Of a stretch of 64,000 bases of DNA, positions 46,307-55,618 are shown one piece after another. The notes beneath the pieces are model-generated. The model was given only the letters and a program-made list of their open reading frames with translations. It did no database searches and was not told where the DNA came from. Position 1 is the first letter of the stretch, and every line of letters starts with the position of its first letter. Made by a program: the position numbers and the translations under genes. This stretch comes from Ustulina deusta (taxonomy: Eukaryota; Ascomycota; Sordariomycetes; Xylariales; Xylariaceae): contig JAJNNX010000020.1 in NCBI GenBank assembly GCA_023159155.1, positions 1 through 64,000 of the forward strand, written 5' to 3'.

Positions 46307-47696
46307 ATGGCATCGGCCCCGAAAGCCCACTTCCATCTCCACAACCACCCCGGTAATTCTCACCTGCGCTGGTCGCGATCCATCCCCCCGGTCCTGACCG
46401 TGCCGTCCGGGTCCGAGATCACGCTTGAGCTGCCCGATGGCGGCGGGAACCAGAGTACGTTTTTGCTTTGTCTATTTTTACTTATCCTAACGAACTTCTT
46501 TTTTTTTTTGGGTTGCCTTTGTGATTCCTCTCCTCTCTCTCTGTTCGGTTTCTCTCCCTCGTCATTTCTAGGTTAGCTTATTTCTCGAACCCCAGTAAAC
46601 GCGGGGTTTGATATCAGATAGAGATATATATGTACACCACATGATATACAATAATAACCGAAAGGGATATAACCTAGCTATTCGTATCGTTAGTTAGTTA
46701 GTTGGTTGGCGAGTGAGCTGATAAGAAGAAAAAGTCACGCGCGAAAACGCGGCGGCCGGGACGGCCATCGCCTCCTTCGACGTGAGCCGCGCGGATCCGG
46801 CCGTCGGACCCATCTACGTCGAAGACGCCGAGCCGGGCGACGTGCTGCGCGTCGACTTCCTCGCCGTCGAGCCCGTCGTCGACTACGGGTGGACCGCGAT
46901 ATTCCCGGGCTTCGGACTCCTGAGCGACGACGATGACGAGTTCGCCGACGCAGCGGCGGGGCGTCTGAAGATCTTCGACCTCGGCCGGCCCGGACAGGAG
47001 GACTGGGTCGGCGAGAGAGGATACGTCGTGTTCCGGGCCGGAAGCACCGGAGAGAATGCAAAAGAGGGGGGGGAAGTCAGAGAGGAAATCAGAATCCCCT
47101 ACGCCCCCTTCCTCGGCCTCGTCGGCCTCGCCCCCGCCCACGGCGAACAACACCCCATGATCCCCCCGCTGCCCCGCACCGGCGGCAACATCGACACCCG
47201 CTGGCTCGCCGTGGGCGCCGCCCTCTACCTCCCCGTCGAGGTCCCCGGCGCCCTGCTCAGCCTCGGCGACGGCCATGTCGCGCAGGGCGACGGCGAGGTC
47301 TGCGGGACGGCCATCGAGACGCGCGTGCGCGCCACCGTGCGCGTCACCATCGAGAAGGGCGGGAAGGCGTGGGTGCAGAGTCCCTGGGTGTTGACGGCGA
47401 AGCGCGAGACGGCGGCTGCGGGTGCTGGTAGTGCTGGTAGTGCAGGGGGAGGGGGAGGGGGAGGGGAATTCATGTGTCTTGGCGTCGACGCTGACCTGCG
47501 CGAGGCCACGAGGAAGGCGGTCCGCGGCGTCATCGCGTGGCTCGAGGCGGAGAAGGGGCTCGATAGGGCCGAGGCGTACATGCTTGTTAGTGTTGCCGGA
47601 CACCTGCGCATGTGCGAGGTCGTCGATATGCCGAATTATGCTATTGGATGCGCGATCCCGTTGGGGATTTTCGTGCCTTTGTCTGCTGAGAGGTAG
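46307..47696 (+). CDS. Acetamidase/formamidase family protein
   Basis: Two exons (46307-46454 and 46735-47696) join to 369 residues. Exon 1 is MASAPKAHFHLHNHPGNSHLRW... to GGGNQ. Exon 2 continues ITRENAAAGTAIASFDVSRA, giving the expected NQIT junction. Family motifs are DPAVGPIYVEDAEPGDVL, GGNIDTRWLAVGAALYLPV (from residue 199) and LSLGDGHVAQGDGEVCGTA (225-243), typical of the FmdA/AmdA fold. These cytosolic zinc-type amidases hydrolyse formamide or acetamide to ammonia and the acid; the substrate is not decided by sequence. The 280-bp intron is long for this window. A glycine run (GGGGGGG) from a G-tract interrupts the region near residue 300. The gene starts 68 bp downstream of a copia LTR, so native expression is doubtful though the frame is intact. 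Confidence 0.9.
47446..47467 (+). repeat. G-tract with G-quadruplex potential in the acetamidase exon
   Basis: Three runs of five G and one of four G separated by single A bases lie inside the coding strand and encode a polyglycine stretch. Four runs with one-base loops meet the usual G-quadruplex pattern. Confidence 0.75.
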
Positions 47697-49000
47697 GGGA
47701 TGGATGGAGAGAGGAGGAGAAATGCGGTTGAAGTATTAGGCTTAGCTTATTTCTGTGTCCTTGGTGGCCTCTTCTCGATTCCATGGTAACGTTGTCTGGC
47801 TCATGTAGTTATTTTGTTGTCTTCTCTTTTGAGGGAATTTTGTTACGAAATGGAAGGTCATTAAGGCTAGGTGCAGTAATTGTTGTCCCATCAATAAGTG
47901 TTCGACAAGGTCACAGTTTAAGGGAGGGAAGAAGTCAGTGTCATATATATTGGGTCTGAGGTTAGTTCTGCACTCTTAACATCAGCACTGCATTGCAAAT
48001 TTATTGTAATTGTAGCTAATTAAATGAAATGACTGTAACAGTGCCTTAACATATCTCCCACTAGAGACCCCAGGTAGATGAATACTGTATCTAGAACATA
48101 GTATTGGACAGCAATAAATGCTGTTATTATTTATTTGAGTTTATTTTTATTATATTTATAACATTGAAATAAGAAATAAGAAATAAGAAATAAAGGTAAA
48201 ATTTGTCTATCGACGTTAGTTAGGTCTTTTATTTTATTATTGGATTAGGGTCGGTGATAACAAGGCCGAACGAAGCGCTCAAAGAATATAGGTACTCAAT
48301 TCAAGGATAATCTTCTGGTATTACAATAAGTCCGTATGGCTTCATTCCAACCTTCAGCAACAAAGCAGACAGAACAAGAACTATATATAAACCCAAGCCG
48401 CCAATTGCCTCACAACAAGAGAGGGCTGAATAGCAGACTTATTAAAGACGGAGACCTTTGTTCCATAGCATCAGTGGTTCTACAGACAGACTTACAGGTG
48501 ACCCCACTGCCCATCCTACATAGGCACCTTCTAAACACATTTCTCAAGGCACCATCGATACGAACACATCGTGTAATTCGCCCACCCTCATCCCTAAACG
48601 ATTAGTACAGAGTTGGAGATAGTTGTTTTGTTTTTTTAGTTTGAGCAGTAATTATTAGGCTATTCTACAAAGCACTTCCACTTAGGCTACAACCCGTTGA
48701 ATCGCCTACCTAAACACGCTCACGCTCCCCCCAAGCTATGCATTACTACATGTACACTATACTACCTAGGGGCCCTGAAGTGAGCTGTAGATATATCGCG
48801 TATAACCTCTAATCAGTGTATTACTTTCGCGTGGACTTTCCCGGCTGATCTACAGCCACATGGCGCCTGCGCCATGGCAATCTGCAGCTTAATTTATAGT
48901 GCCCTTCGGAGCAAAAACTATCTTCTCCCTTCTTCCCCTCCGAATGCCTAGGCTGCCCAACAATCAACAGCTGACAATAATCACTCGATAACCGAATACA
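47697..49000. other. Spacer with a short repeat and one doubtful ORF
   Basis: About 1.3 kb of modest GC. It holds an AAATAAG repeat (48,166-48,194) and an ATG-started 89-codon frame at 48,336-48,605 (MASFQPSATKQTEQELYINP...) that resembles no family I know and is probably chance. Confidence 0.5.
48166..48194 (+). repeat. Microsatellite (AAATAAG)n
   Basis: About four consecutive copies of a 7-bp unit occur in non-coding DNA. Confidence 0.8.
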
Positions 49001-49153
49001 ATGGCTGAAACAGCCGCAACTATTGTCGGCATTGCAGGCATTGTGGGCGTCCTCCAAAACCTGCTTCAATGCTACCGAGACTTCCTAACGGCTCGAGACT
49101 TTGGAGACGATTTTGCAATCTTGCAAGTGAGAGCGGCCTTGTTGAGAGAATAA
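49001..49153 (+). pseudogene. HeLo-like N-terminal domain fragment
   Basis: An ATG opens 50 codons, MAETAATIVGIAGIVGVLQN then LLQCYRDFLTARDFGDDFAI and LQVRAALLRE, before TAA. The pattern (hydrophobic Gly-rich N-terminal helix, then CYxxFxxARxFGxDF...L..RAxLLR) resembles the start of HeLo/HET-S N-terminal domains found in fungal NLR-like and heterokaryon-incompatibility proteins. Those domains are usually over 150 residues and are followed by other modules. Here it stops at 50 and no continuation is clear downstream, though a frame-shifted LLGRYLPE stretch follows directly. I read it as a truncated gene; an unseen intron is an alternative. Confidence 0.5.
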
Positions 49154-50071
49154 GCGACATTGCTAGGGCGCTACCTACCCGAATAATAGGTGTCACCAGT
49201 ATTTACGAACGAGTTACCACTCGCGGCGATTTGATAGGTATTGCCTGGCATACTGAGAATCCTGCTCTTGATCTCTTGCCTTGGAGTGATTGAGACGAGC
49301 TGGAGAGGACAAATAGACTGTGACTGTTCGTTTAGGACGGTCCGCGATTCACGCTTTTCTGGCAGTCATCTGGCATATGCAGGCTCCGTGGTTGTGAGAT
49401 TTGGGGCTGGTCATACACCTTGTCGATTTAAAGCCCTGTGGTTGGCTATTTCTCCCTTCTCCTCACACCCCCCCTTCCCGCCCCTTTCATTTTTTTCTTT
49501 TTCTTTTTAATATGTACGTATGTTCATCTATGTGACCTTAGAGGTTTCCAGGGCATTTCCTCAATATTGGCGCACAACCCCTATTTTATGTTTAGCGACC
49601 AACAACCCGAAACTCGACGTGCACAGCGCAATAATCTCGACGATCGAAGTCTTCAAGTAAGGTCACATATCGCTAGGTATTACTGCGAGCTTGCTGAGCA
49701 TAACGCCGAGAGTGGAAGGGCATGGAAGGGAGAAAGAACTACCACGGAACAAAACTGCAACATGCGCTTGAGTGCCTGCAGTTGCTTAAGTACTTTATAC
49801 GAGGTACCTTCATACTGAAGTAGAGTAGGTGGAGCTAGAAGTGGCTGAAGAAGGGGATGTATCTCCACAAGCCACAAGGTGGCTGGAAGATCTGGAGAGA
49901 AGGAGAACTATCACGAACACACCCTTCTCTTAATTATCGCGTTAAATTAAATTATATTCTATCATGGCCGTCTAGTTCCACAATAAACTTTCGGCATTTA
50001 TGCTAGGACGTGTAGGAACAGCTAATTTCCTCGTACAAGGGCACGGCGAGTATCCCACGTAACTGACCTAC
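49154..50071. other. Spacer, possibly degraded continuation of the HeLo-like gene
   Basis: Open stretches such as SDQQPETRRAQRNNLDDRSL (around 49,600) look protein-like but are broken by stops and I cannot assign them. A pyrimidine-rich run lies at 49,455-49,510. Confidence 0.4.
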
Positions 50072-51370
50072 TCACATTGTCCGCCGAACGGAAGGGTGAC
50101 GATCAAGGTGACGGCAACAAAAGGGGTTGGATAGTAGACGCTCCGGTCCCAAGATTTCCGTGTAGAGTATATTATTCACTGGAATGACCGAGGCCGTAGT
50201 GGAGCGCAGGTCCGCAATCTCATTTCTCAAGAATGCGAGGACTTCGATCTCAGAAACTGCGACTTCTTGTCTGGCACGGCGGCCCAACGACCGGATAGTG
50301 AAAGACTGAAGCCGTGGAAATGTCTGCTGCTCTCGCATTAGGTCGAGGATCTCATAGGTCACGCCGCATCCATCCAGAGTGAGACTGTGCAACTGGGGAC
50401 CTAGATTCGCGATGGCTGTACAAAAGTAGCTGGTGGCATCCGAGGGCACGGTAGGGGCGTCGGCCAGATGGAAAGAGTGTAGGAGCGGCCAACGAGCGGC
50501 GTTAAGCAGCTTTTCGACGAAATGGGCTGTCCAGGATTTGAGCTGCGTGTTTGTGCTCCCCCGAAAACGAAGCTTTAACTCTCTCAGATTTCTCGCAGCT
50601 TCGAGAGCTCGACGTAATTGGAGGCCCATGGTATCATCAGGTCTCACAAAGACGCAGATATCGATAGTTGTCAGATACTGGAATGCTTGGGTGTCTCTAA
50701 GATCCGTGTCATCTGGCATATCAATGCTTAGATTCAAGGCCCGCACTTTGCACTCGGGTTGATTGAGTACAGGCCGAATTAGCATCAGACCAAGGCTATA
50801 ATGTTGGGTTATTCCCCAGGCACTCGCGCCGTACTGCGCAGCCCGGATCAAGCGGCTTTCGTAGGTGAAATCTCGCCAGCCACGCATAGGGCGGACAGTG
50901 ATGGTTGTCAGATTTCGCATGGTCTTGATTCCCTCGACGAGCCAATCCGAATCATACAGCGACCTCTTATGAAAGACGGAAGAATTTCCCAAAGTATTAT
51001 GGACATAAGTTTTCGGTGCCCAGAACAGACGCATATCGCACGCTGCATTCGTTAGGAGTTCAAATTCAGCCCAGGCGGGAGATTCTGTGCTAGGTTTAGT
51101 GTGTTTAAAGTCAAGAAGATCCTCCCAAACGATCTCCTTCACATATCTCGCGCGCAGAGGGTCGCGGGCGGTCTGCTCAAATACATCTCGGTGTGCCTTT
51201 AATCGGGAGATGGTGATTAGGGCCAACGATAGAGCATGTTCTGCGCTAACAGCAAATGATTTACAGGTAAGTCTCAGAGACTTCAGGTCCTGTCGAGACA
51301 AACCACACTCTGTGAAGAGGTTTTCGCATAGCTCAACTGGTAGCTGTAGAATGAACGGTTGAGAAACCAT
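50072..51370 (-). CDS. F-box domain protein
   Basis: A single exon encodes 432 residues, starting at the ATG at 51,370 (MVSQPFILQLPVELCENLF...). Residues about 9-50, LPVELCENLFTECGLSRQDL then KSLRLTCKSF, form an F-box, the motif that docks substrate receptors to Skp1 in SCF ubiquitin ligases. The rest has leucine-rich, LRR-like pieces (NLRELKLRFRG, LHSFHLADAP, LHSLTLDGCG, LQSFTIRSLG), as in many fungal F-box/LRR proteins. No membrane segment is seen. The stop TGA overlaps a GTGAGT that could be a splice donor, so a short extra 3' exon cannot be excluded. It is the only intact gene between 47.7 and 55.6 kb. The target protein is unknown. Confidence 0.82.
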   Translation of the reverse strand: MVSQPFILQLPVELCENLFTECGLSRQDLKSLRLTCKSFAVSAEHALSLALITISRLKAHRDVFEQTARDPLRARYVKEIVWEDLLDFKHTKPSTESPAWAEFELLTNAACDMRLFWAPKTYVHNTLGNSSVFHKRSLYDSDWLVEGIKTMRNLTTITVRPMRGWRDFTYESRLIRAAQYGASAWGITQHYSLGLMLIRPVLNQPECKVRALNLSIDMPDDTDLRDTQAFQYLTTIDICVFVRPDDTMGLQLRRALEAARNLRELKLRFRGSTNTQLKSWTAHFVEKLLNAARWPLLHSFHLADAPTVPSDATSYFCTAIANLGPQLHSLTLDGCGVTYEILDLMREQQTFPRLQSFTIRSLGRRARQEVAVSEIEVLAFLRNEIADLRSTTASVIPVNNILYTEILGPERLLSNPFCCRHLDRHPSVRRTM

Positions 51371-52342
51371 TTTCAGTGGTTGCTAACAAGAGATGACCAG
51401 AGATAAGGGCGGCTTGTGAGACGGGAAATGTTATGGATAGACTGAGACTGATGTGTGGAAGCGGCCTGTGAATTCGCTCATCTGTCATTAGTATCCTATG
51501 CAACATTTCAAGATCATCATAGCAGTTACCCACCTTATGTGAAGTTTGTTAATGTCAAAGAAGGTGAGCAAACAGGGTGAGCTTGGTTGTTAAGAAGCTC
51601 GGACAGCGGAGAGTTTTTATTTGGTTCTGTGTATTGTGGTGAAATGATTGGTATATGAGTGTTGCATTCAGCTTGATTACATTATGAGTGAAGGTGGGAA
51701 GACCTCAATATATACATGAACGGTGATGACCGTGCCCTTCGTGCCCTGATCTTGTACAGTACATGAAGTGACTCCTTGACATACTTCACTTTCAACATAT
51801 TGGAATATATAGTGGAAGGATCTGTGAGTTACCACGGAAATCCATAATTGCAAAATTGTATGGCAACCAATGCGCGACTTGAGACTTGTTAGTTGACTAA
51901 AATGTGTTTTCTGGTCAAGTGTGCCAATTGCGCTGCGAGCAGATTCCAGGAGACTCTCCGGTTGCTCGAGTGAGACTAGACTAGACTATCTATCATACAA
52001 GTACTGCGAATTGAAACATCGAGAAACACTCCGTATTTACTACAGGAAATTAAAACAACTATTAACCATATGGCTGCGGTTAACTAGATCTAAGAATTTC
52101 TGAGAAGCGAAACGCGAAACTTTCTAGAAGATTGTCTTAGTATCAAACATCAGGCTTGTGATTTGGGGCATGCAAACCCATCAATATCCATCAAGAGCGT
52201 ATTCACAGACCAATTACAATAAATACGGCCAACTTCAAAATGTATATTGACAATATAACTTGTTGGTTTGGTTGTCGCCGCAGTAGGTGGGCATGGTACA
52301 GAATAATATGCCATGCGTCACTCACACTCGTAAGCCTTATAG
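51371..52342. other. Spacer upstream of the F-box gene
   Basis: About 1 kb of moderately AT-rich DNA with no recognised gene. It should contain the F-box gene promoter. Confidence 0.5.
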
Positions 52343-52579
52343 CCAGTCCATGATAACTCTGACCAGGTCTTCCACTATGGTGCAGGAAGTACTCAAATGC
52401 CTTCGGCCGCGCAGATTTCCCCCGAAGATTATGCTCTTATTGCAAGCCGTCCGGCTCTCCTCGGCGCGTTGCTGTTCTTGTCGACCCCTGAGCAGGTCCA
52501 TTCCCTGTGTCAAGCTCGAAAGACACATAGTTTGACTAGCCTAGGTGACCAATACCAGCAACGAAGTCTGGGTTTCTGA
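52343..52579 (+). pseudogene. Orphan coding-like fragment
   Basis: The frame reads PVHDNSDQVFHYGAGSTQ then MPSAAQISPEDYALIASRPA then LLGALLFLSTPEQVHSLCQA before decaying to a stop at 52,577-52,579. Codon use and peptide texture look genuine, with an ATG at 52,397, but I do not recognise the family and no neighbouring exon is clear. It is probably the remnant of a larger gene. Confidence 0.3.
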
Positions 52580-53066
52580 ACCGTCGAATGTAATGTATTT
52601 GTGGTGATATGCCACAATATTACAATCTTGAAACTACCAATGTTTTTGCACGTCAAAAAAAAAGAAAAAAGAAAAAAGAATTACGGACACAATAGAGGAT
52701 TTAATACGGACTACAGCTGCTCACCTTACATACGGGGCAACAGCACCAATAAACAACGGCCATACTATGCCCCTTTTCTATTTATGGCCATTACGTTCAT
52801 ATTCAACCAAAATCTGCCTGCCTGCTTGCGCATACAACAACTGCTTCTGTTGAAAAGCCCAGCCCAATATAGATTAATAATCTCGAGCCGTCGCCCCGAG
52901 CGCTGTTGGGTCGGTTGTCCTGTGCAGAAACACGTAAACATGAGCTAGAATTCTGGACCGACGAACTGACTATATGGGTTACTGAGGCAATTATATACAC
53001 AATCTGGCTCTAGGCAGCTATTCTGCAGGTAGAAACAGGGTCATGGTTCTAACATTTTTTCCTCTT
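52580..53066. other. Spacer, nothing recognised
   Basis: Mixed composition with an A-rich run (52,655-52,680). No ORF or RNA gene is supported. Confidence 0.5.
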
Positions 53067-53540
53067 TCAAGCAGAATATCTGAATTTCCCAAGATCGAAA
53101 ACCCTGTATTCTAGCTGATGATCGTATCTCTTCATCCTTTGGGAAGTCACCACATAGCGTCCAGTATCGGAGAAGCGGTAACTAGTAATGGTTCCGCCTT
53201 CGAACTTGCATAAAAGTCGATTGGTGTGTATGTTCGCGAAGGCAATTGTATTGAGCTGCTCGTTGGCCCTTTGACCAAGCGACCACCAACTCCCTTCGCG
53301 GACTGGGGCTAGGCGGGTCCCTACGATACTCCCACAGAATGCAGTATCGACCGTCTGTTTCCCATCTTCGTTGAAGTGGGAGAGACTCAAAGTGCTCACT
53401 TTCTCCCTCGAATCTATGTTCCAGAACGTTATGGTCTATTCCACAAACAAAGGTGATCGCGGATCAGCCGCATAGGCGTGCTTGTCAATAACCCCTCTCG
53501 ATACTGTCAAGCGCCTCGAAGTTGAAGAGAGGAGAACGCA
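53067..53540 (-). pseudogene. WD40-like C-terminal fragment with an internal stop
   Basis: On the minus strand an open stretch reads TVSRGVIDKHAYAADPRSPL, then FVE, then TAG (53,436-53,438), and then continues in the same frame as TITFWNIDSREKVSTLSLSH to RYVVTSQRMKRYDHQLEYRV and FDLGKF at 53,067. ITFWNIDSREKVSTL and the YRFSDTGRYVVTS repeat resemble WD40 blades, as at the C-terminus of fungal NACHT-WD or similar proteins. No start or N-terminal part is found, so it appears to be a decayed 3' gene end. It could be the intact last exon if an intron removes the stop. Confidence 0.45.
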
Positions 53541-54640
53541 CTTGGCCCCCGAGGCCACTGCCTGGAAGCTCAAAGCGCGATTTCATGTTGCATACATGCT
53601 GCATATTGATGCATGACCACACGGTTATCTGCAGGCTACGATTACTCTCAGACTACCTAGTTAGCCAATGGCCTTGTTCTTAGGATTAGCTAGCTTGGAG
53701 TATACCAGCAGATCGGACTGACATGGAGCCAATGGGCTATAGAGCCACTACTGCCTGGCCGGGAAGCTTTTGCCAGCGTAGCGTTAAAATCAAATTATGG
53801 AAATTATTAGCTTTCAATACAAGCTTTTGATAATAAAACTATAGCATAGAATGTTTACTTTAAGGTGTAAAGAAAAGAAGGAGAGGGCAGATATAAGGTA
53901 GAGGCGGCGGCAGGAGGAGCAAGCGCCTCCAAGTAGACAGTTAGGACGCCGATGGCAAAACGGAGCGCTGGCGGCTGTGATGAGTGGGCGGTCGGGGAAG
54001 GCAGGATAAATATAGTCGTAGCCCGGTGGCTCACTGCCCGGCTCAAGACCGAGAACAGCACTTATATTTGATGTAGTAGGAGCTGAGGACATGCTCATCC
54101 ACTTCGTGTACCGCCGTGGCGACCTCACCAACCAAGTCGCGACGGCCAAGATGGCGTGCCATTTCGTACATTTCATCGCTAAATTTGGTACTCCTGGGTT
54201 AATCTATGTACTAGATTACGGTCTGATATCGGGGACTGTGAAGTTATTGTGCACCTAGATAGGTCCTTCAGCTGGTGGTGACACTGCATAGAAGGCTGTG
54301 CCAAAGGCGCTGTCACGGAACATAACTGCAGCAACATACCGCAACACTACAAAAATAGAACGTAGTCAAGTCAGGCGCTTGACCTGTCTGCAGCTATTGT
54401 ATACGTACCGTGACAGGCGCATAGATGATTTGTGTAAATGTCATGGGGCTGTACATCTGAGACCGTAACCAAGCGCCGAGGAGCAACGTACGAATTCGAC
54501 TCTGTAACCCTGGATTGTGAAACCCCGACAACACACTTTTAAGACAGCGTTATGAGCGGATAACTCTTAGTTCCGCATCTATGGATGAGCAAATGCTTAA
54601 TAGACACTACCTACTCATATAGTTCAACTTTTGCTTTTAT
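53541..54640. other. Spacer with a protein-like fragment
   Basis: Minus-strand reading near 54,170-54,060 gives DEMYEMARHLGRRDLVGEVA then TAVHEVDEHVLSSYYIKYKC in one frame, which looks coding but has no start and is not recognised. Another open frame over the same bases (53,814-54,176) is less protein-like. Nothing else is supported. Confidence 0.35.
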
Positions 54641-55400
54641 CTCTCTATGCAATCCCTTCTAATAATTATCGGCAAGGGCCAACTTTCTAGAATATAACTT
54701 AACTTCTCTCTTTCAACTACTAGGCTTAGCATTAGTTGTTAGTACAGAAAGTAGGTCTCCTATATATTTTATATGCAGTATTTTCTCTTTGTACTAATAG
54801 GCTACTTAGAAAAAAAAAACATAAAGTTCTAGCTTTGGCACAATTAATAACAGGCTATATTCTAACCTTCGGGAACTAAATATAATTTTAATGCTTAATA
54901 TTAAGTATAAAATAGCAAGTATAAAGATTTAATATAATAGCTAACAAATATAACAATTATACTAAACTTAATACTAATTTTTATATAACTAGTAGTAAAA
55001 AATAATAGTAATACTTGTTTAAGTTACTAATAAGTTTTTTTTATAAAGTTTTACTAATATAAATATAAAAAGTTTTAAAAAATACAAGCGCTATTTTTAG
55101 GACTAATTATACTTAACAAAAAAAAGTTAACTATTATAGCAAATATATAAAAAGAGTATAAAAAGCAGTATATAAAGTAATACCTAAATAGCTAGTCTAG
55201 AAGATCTAGTTATAAAAACTATAAGCTATAAAATATTAAGCCTATAAAAGCATAATCTAATATTATTATATTACAAAAGCTCGCTACGTCCTATACCTTT
55301 AGAAAGATCGGTTATAAGTACCTTTGTATAAGGCGGCTTTCTATACAACATTAAACAAGATTAATTAATTAATTAATCTAGAATGCAACTTAGGCTTTTA
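54641..55400. repeat. Small AT-rich, RIP-like remnant
   Basis: The composition drops abruptly to AT-rich with stops in all frames, as in the two large transposon blocks, for about 0.75 kb. No LTR, terminal repeat or domain is recognised. It is probably a fragment of a mutated repeat. Confidence 0.55.
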
Positions 55401-55618
55401 TATCTCCACATGGACGTGCTGTTCGACTAGAATCCACATATTTGGGAGCATCCAAGAAATATATAGTCTTCTAACTGTAACTATCTATACAATATATAAG
55501 TTTGTCTCTCAAAAGCCCTGTCTAGCAACAGCCCAAACCAAACGCCAAGTAATGCTATCCTCGTGACTAGATAGAAGCCATGTCCGTATATAAAGTCCCA
55601 TAATTCGTCCCTCATGAG

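Noticed and set aside
46698..47603. 301-codon minus-strand open frame over the acetamidase gene
   Set aside because: It is the antisense shadow of a GC-rich exon; the plus strand shows family motifs, the minus strand only repetitive D/G/E/R sequence.
48336..48605. 89-codon ATG-started frame as a gene
   Set aside because: No similarity recognised, ordinary spacer composition, no splice or promoter context; likely chance.
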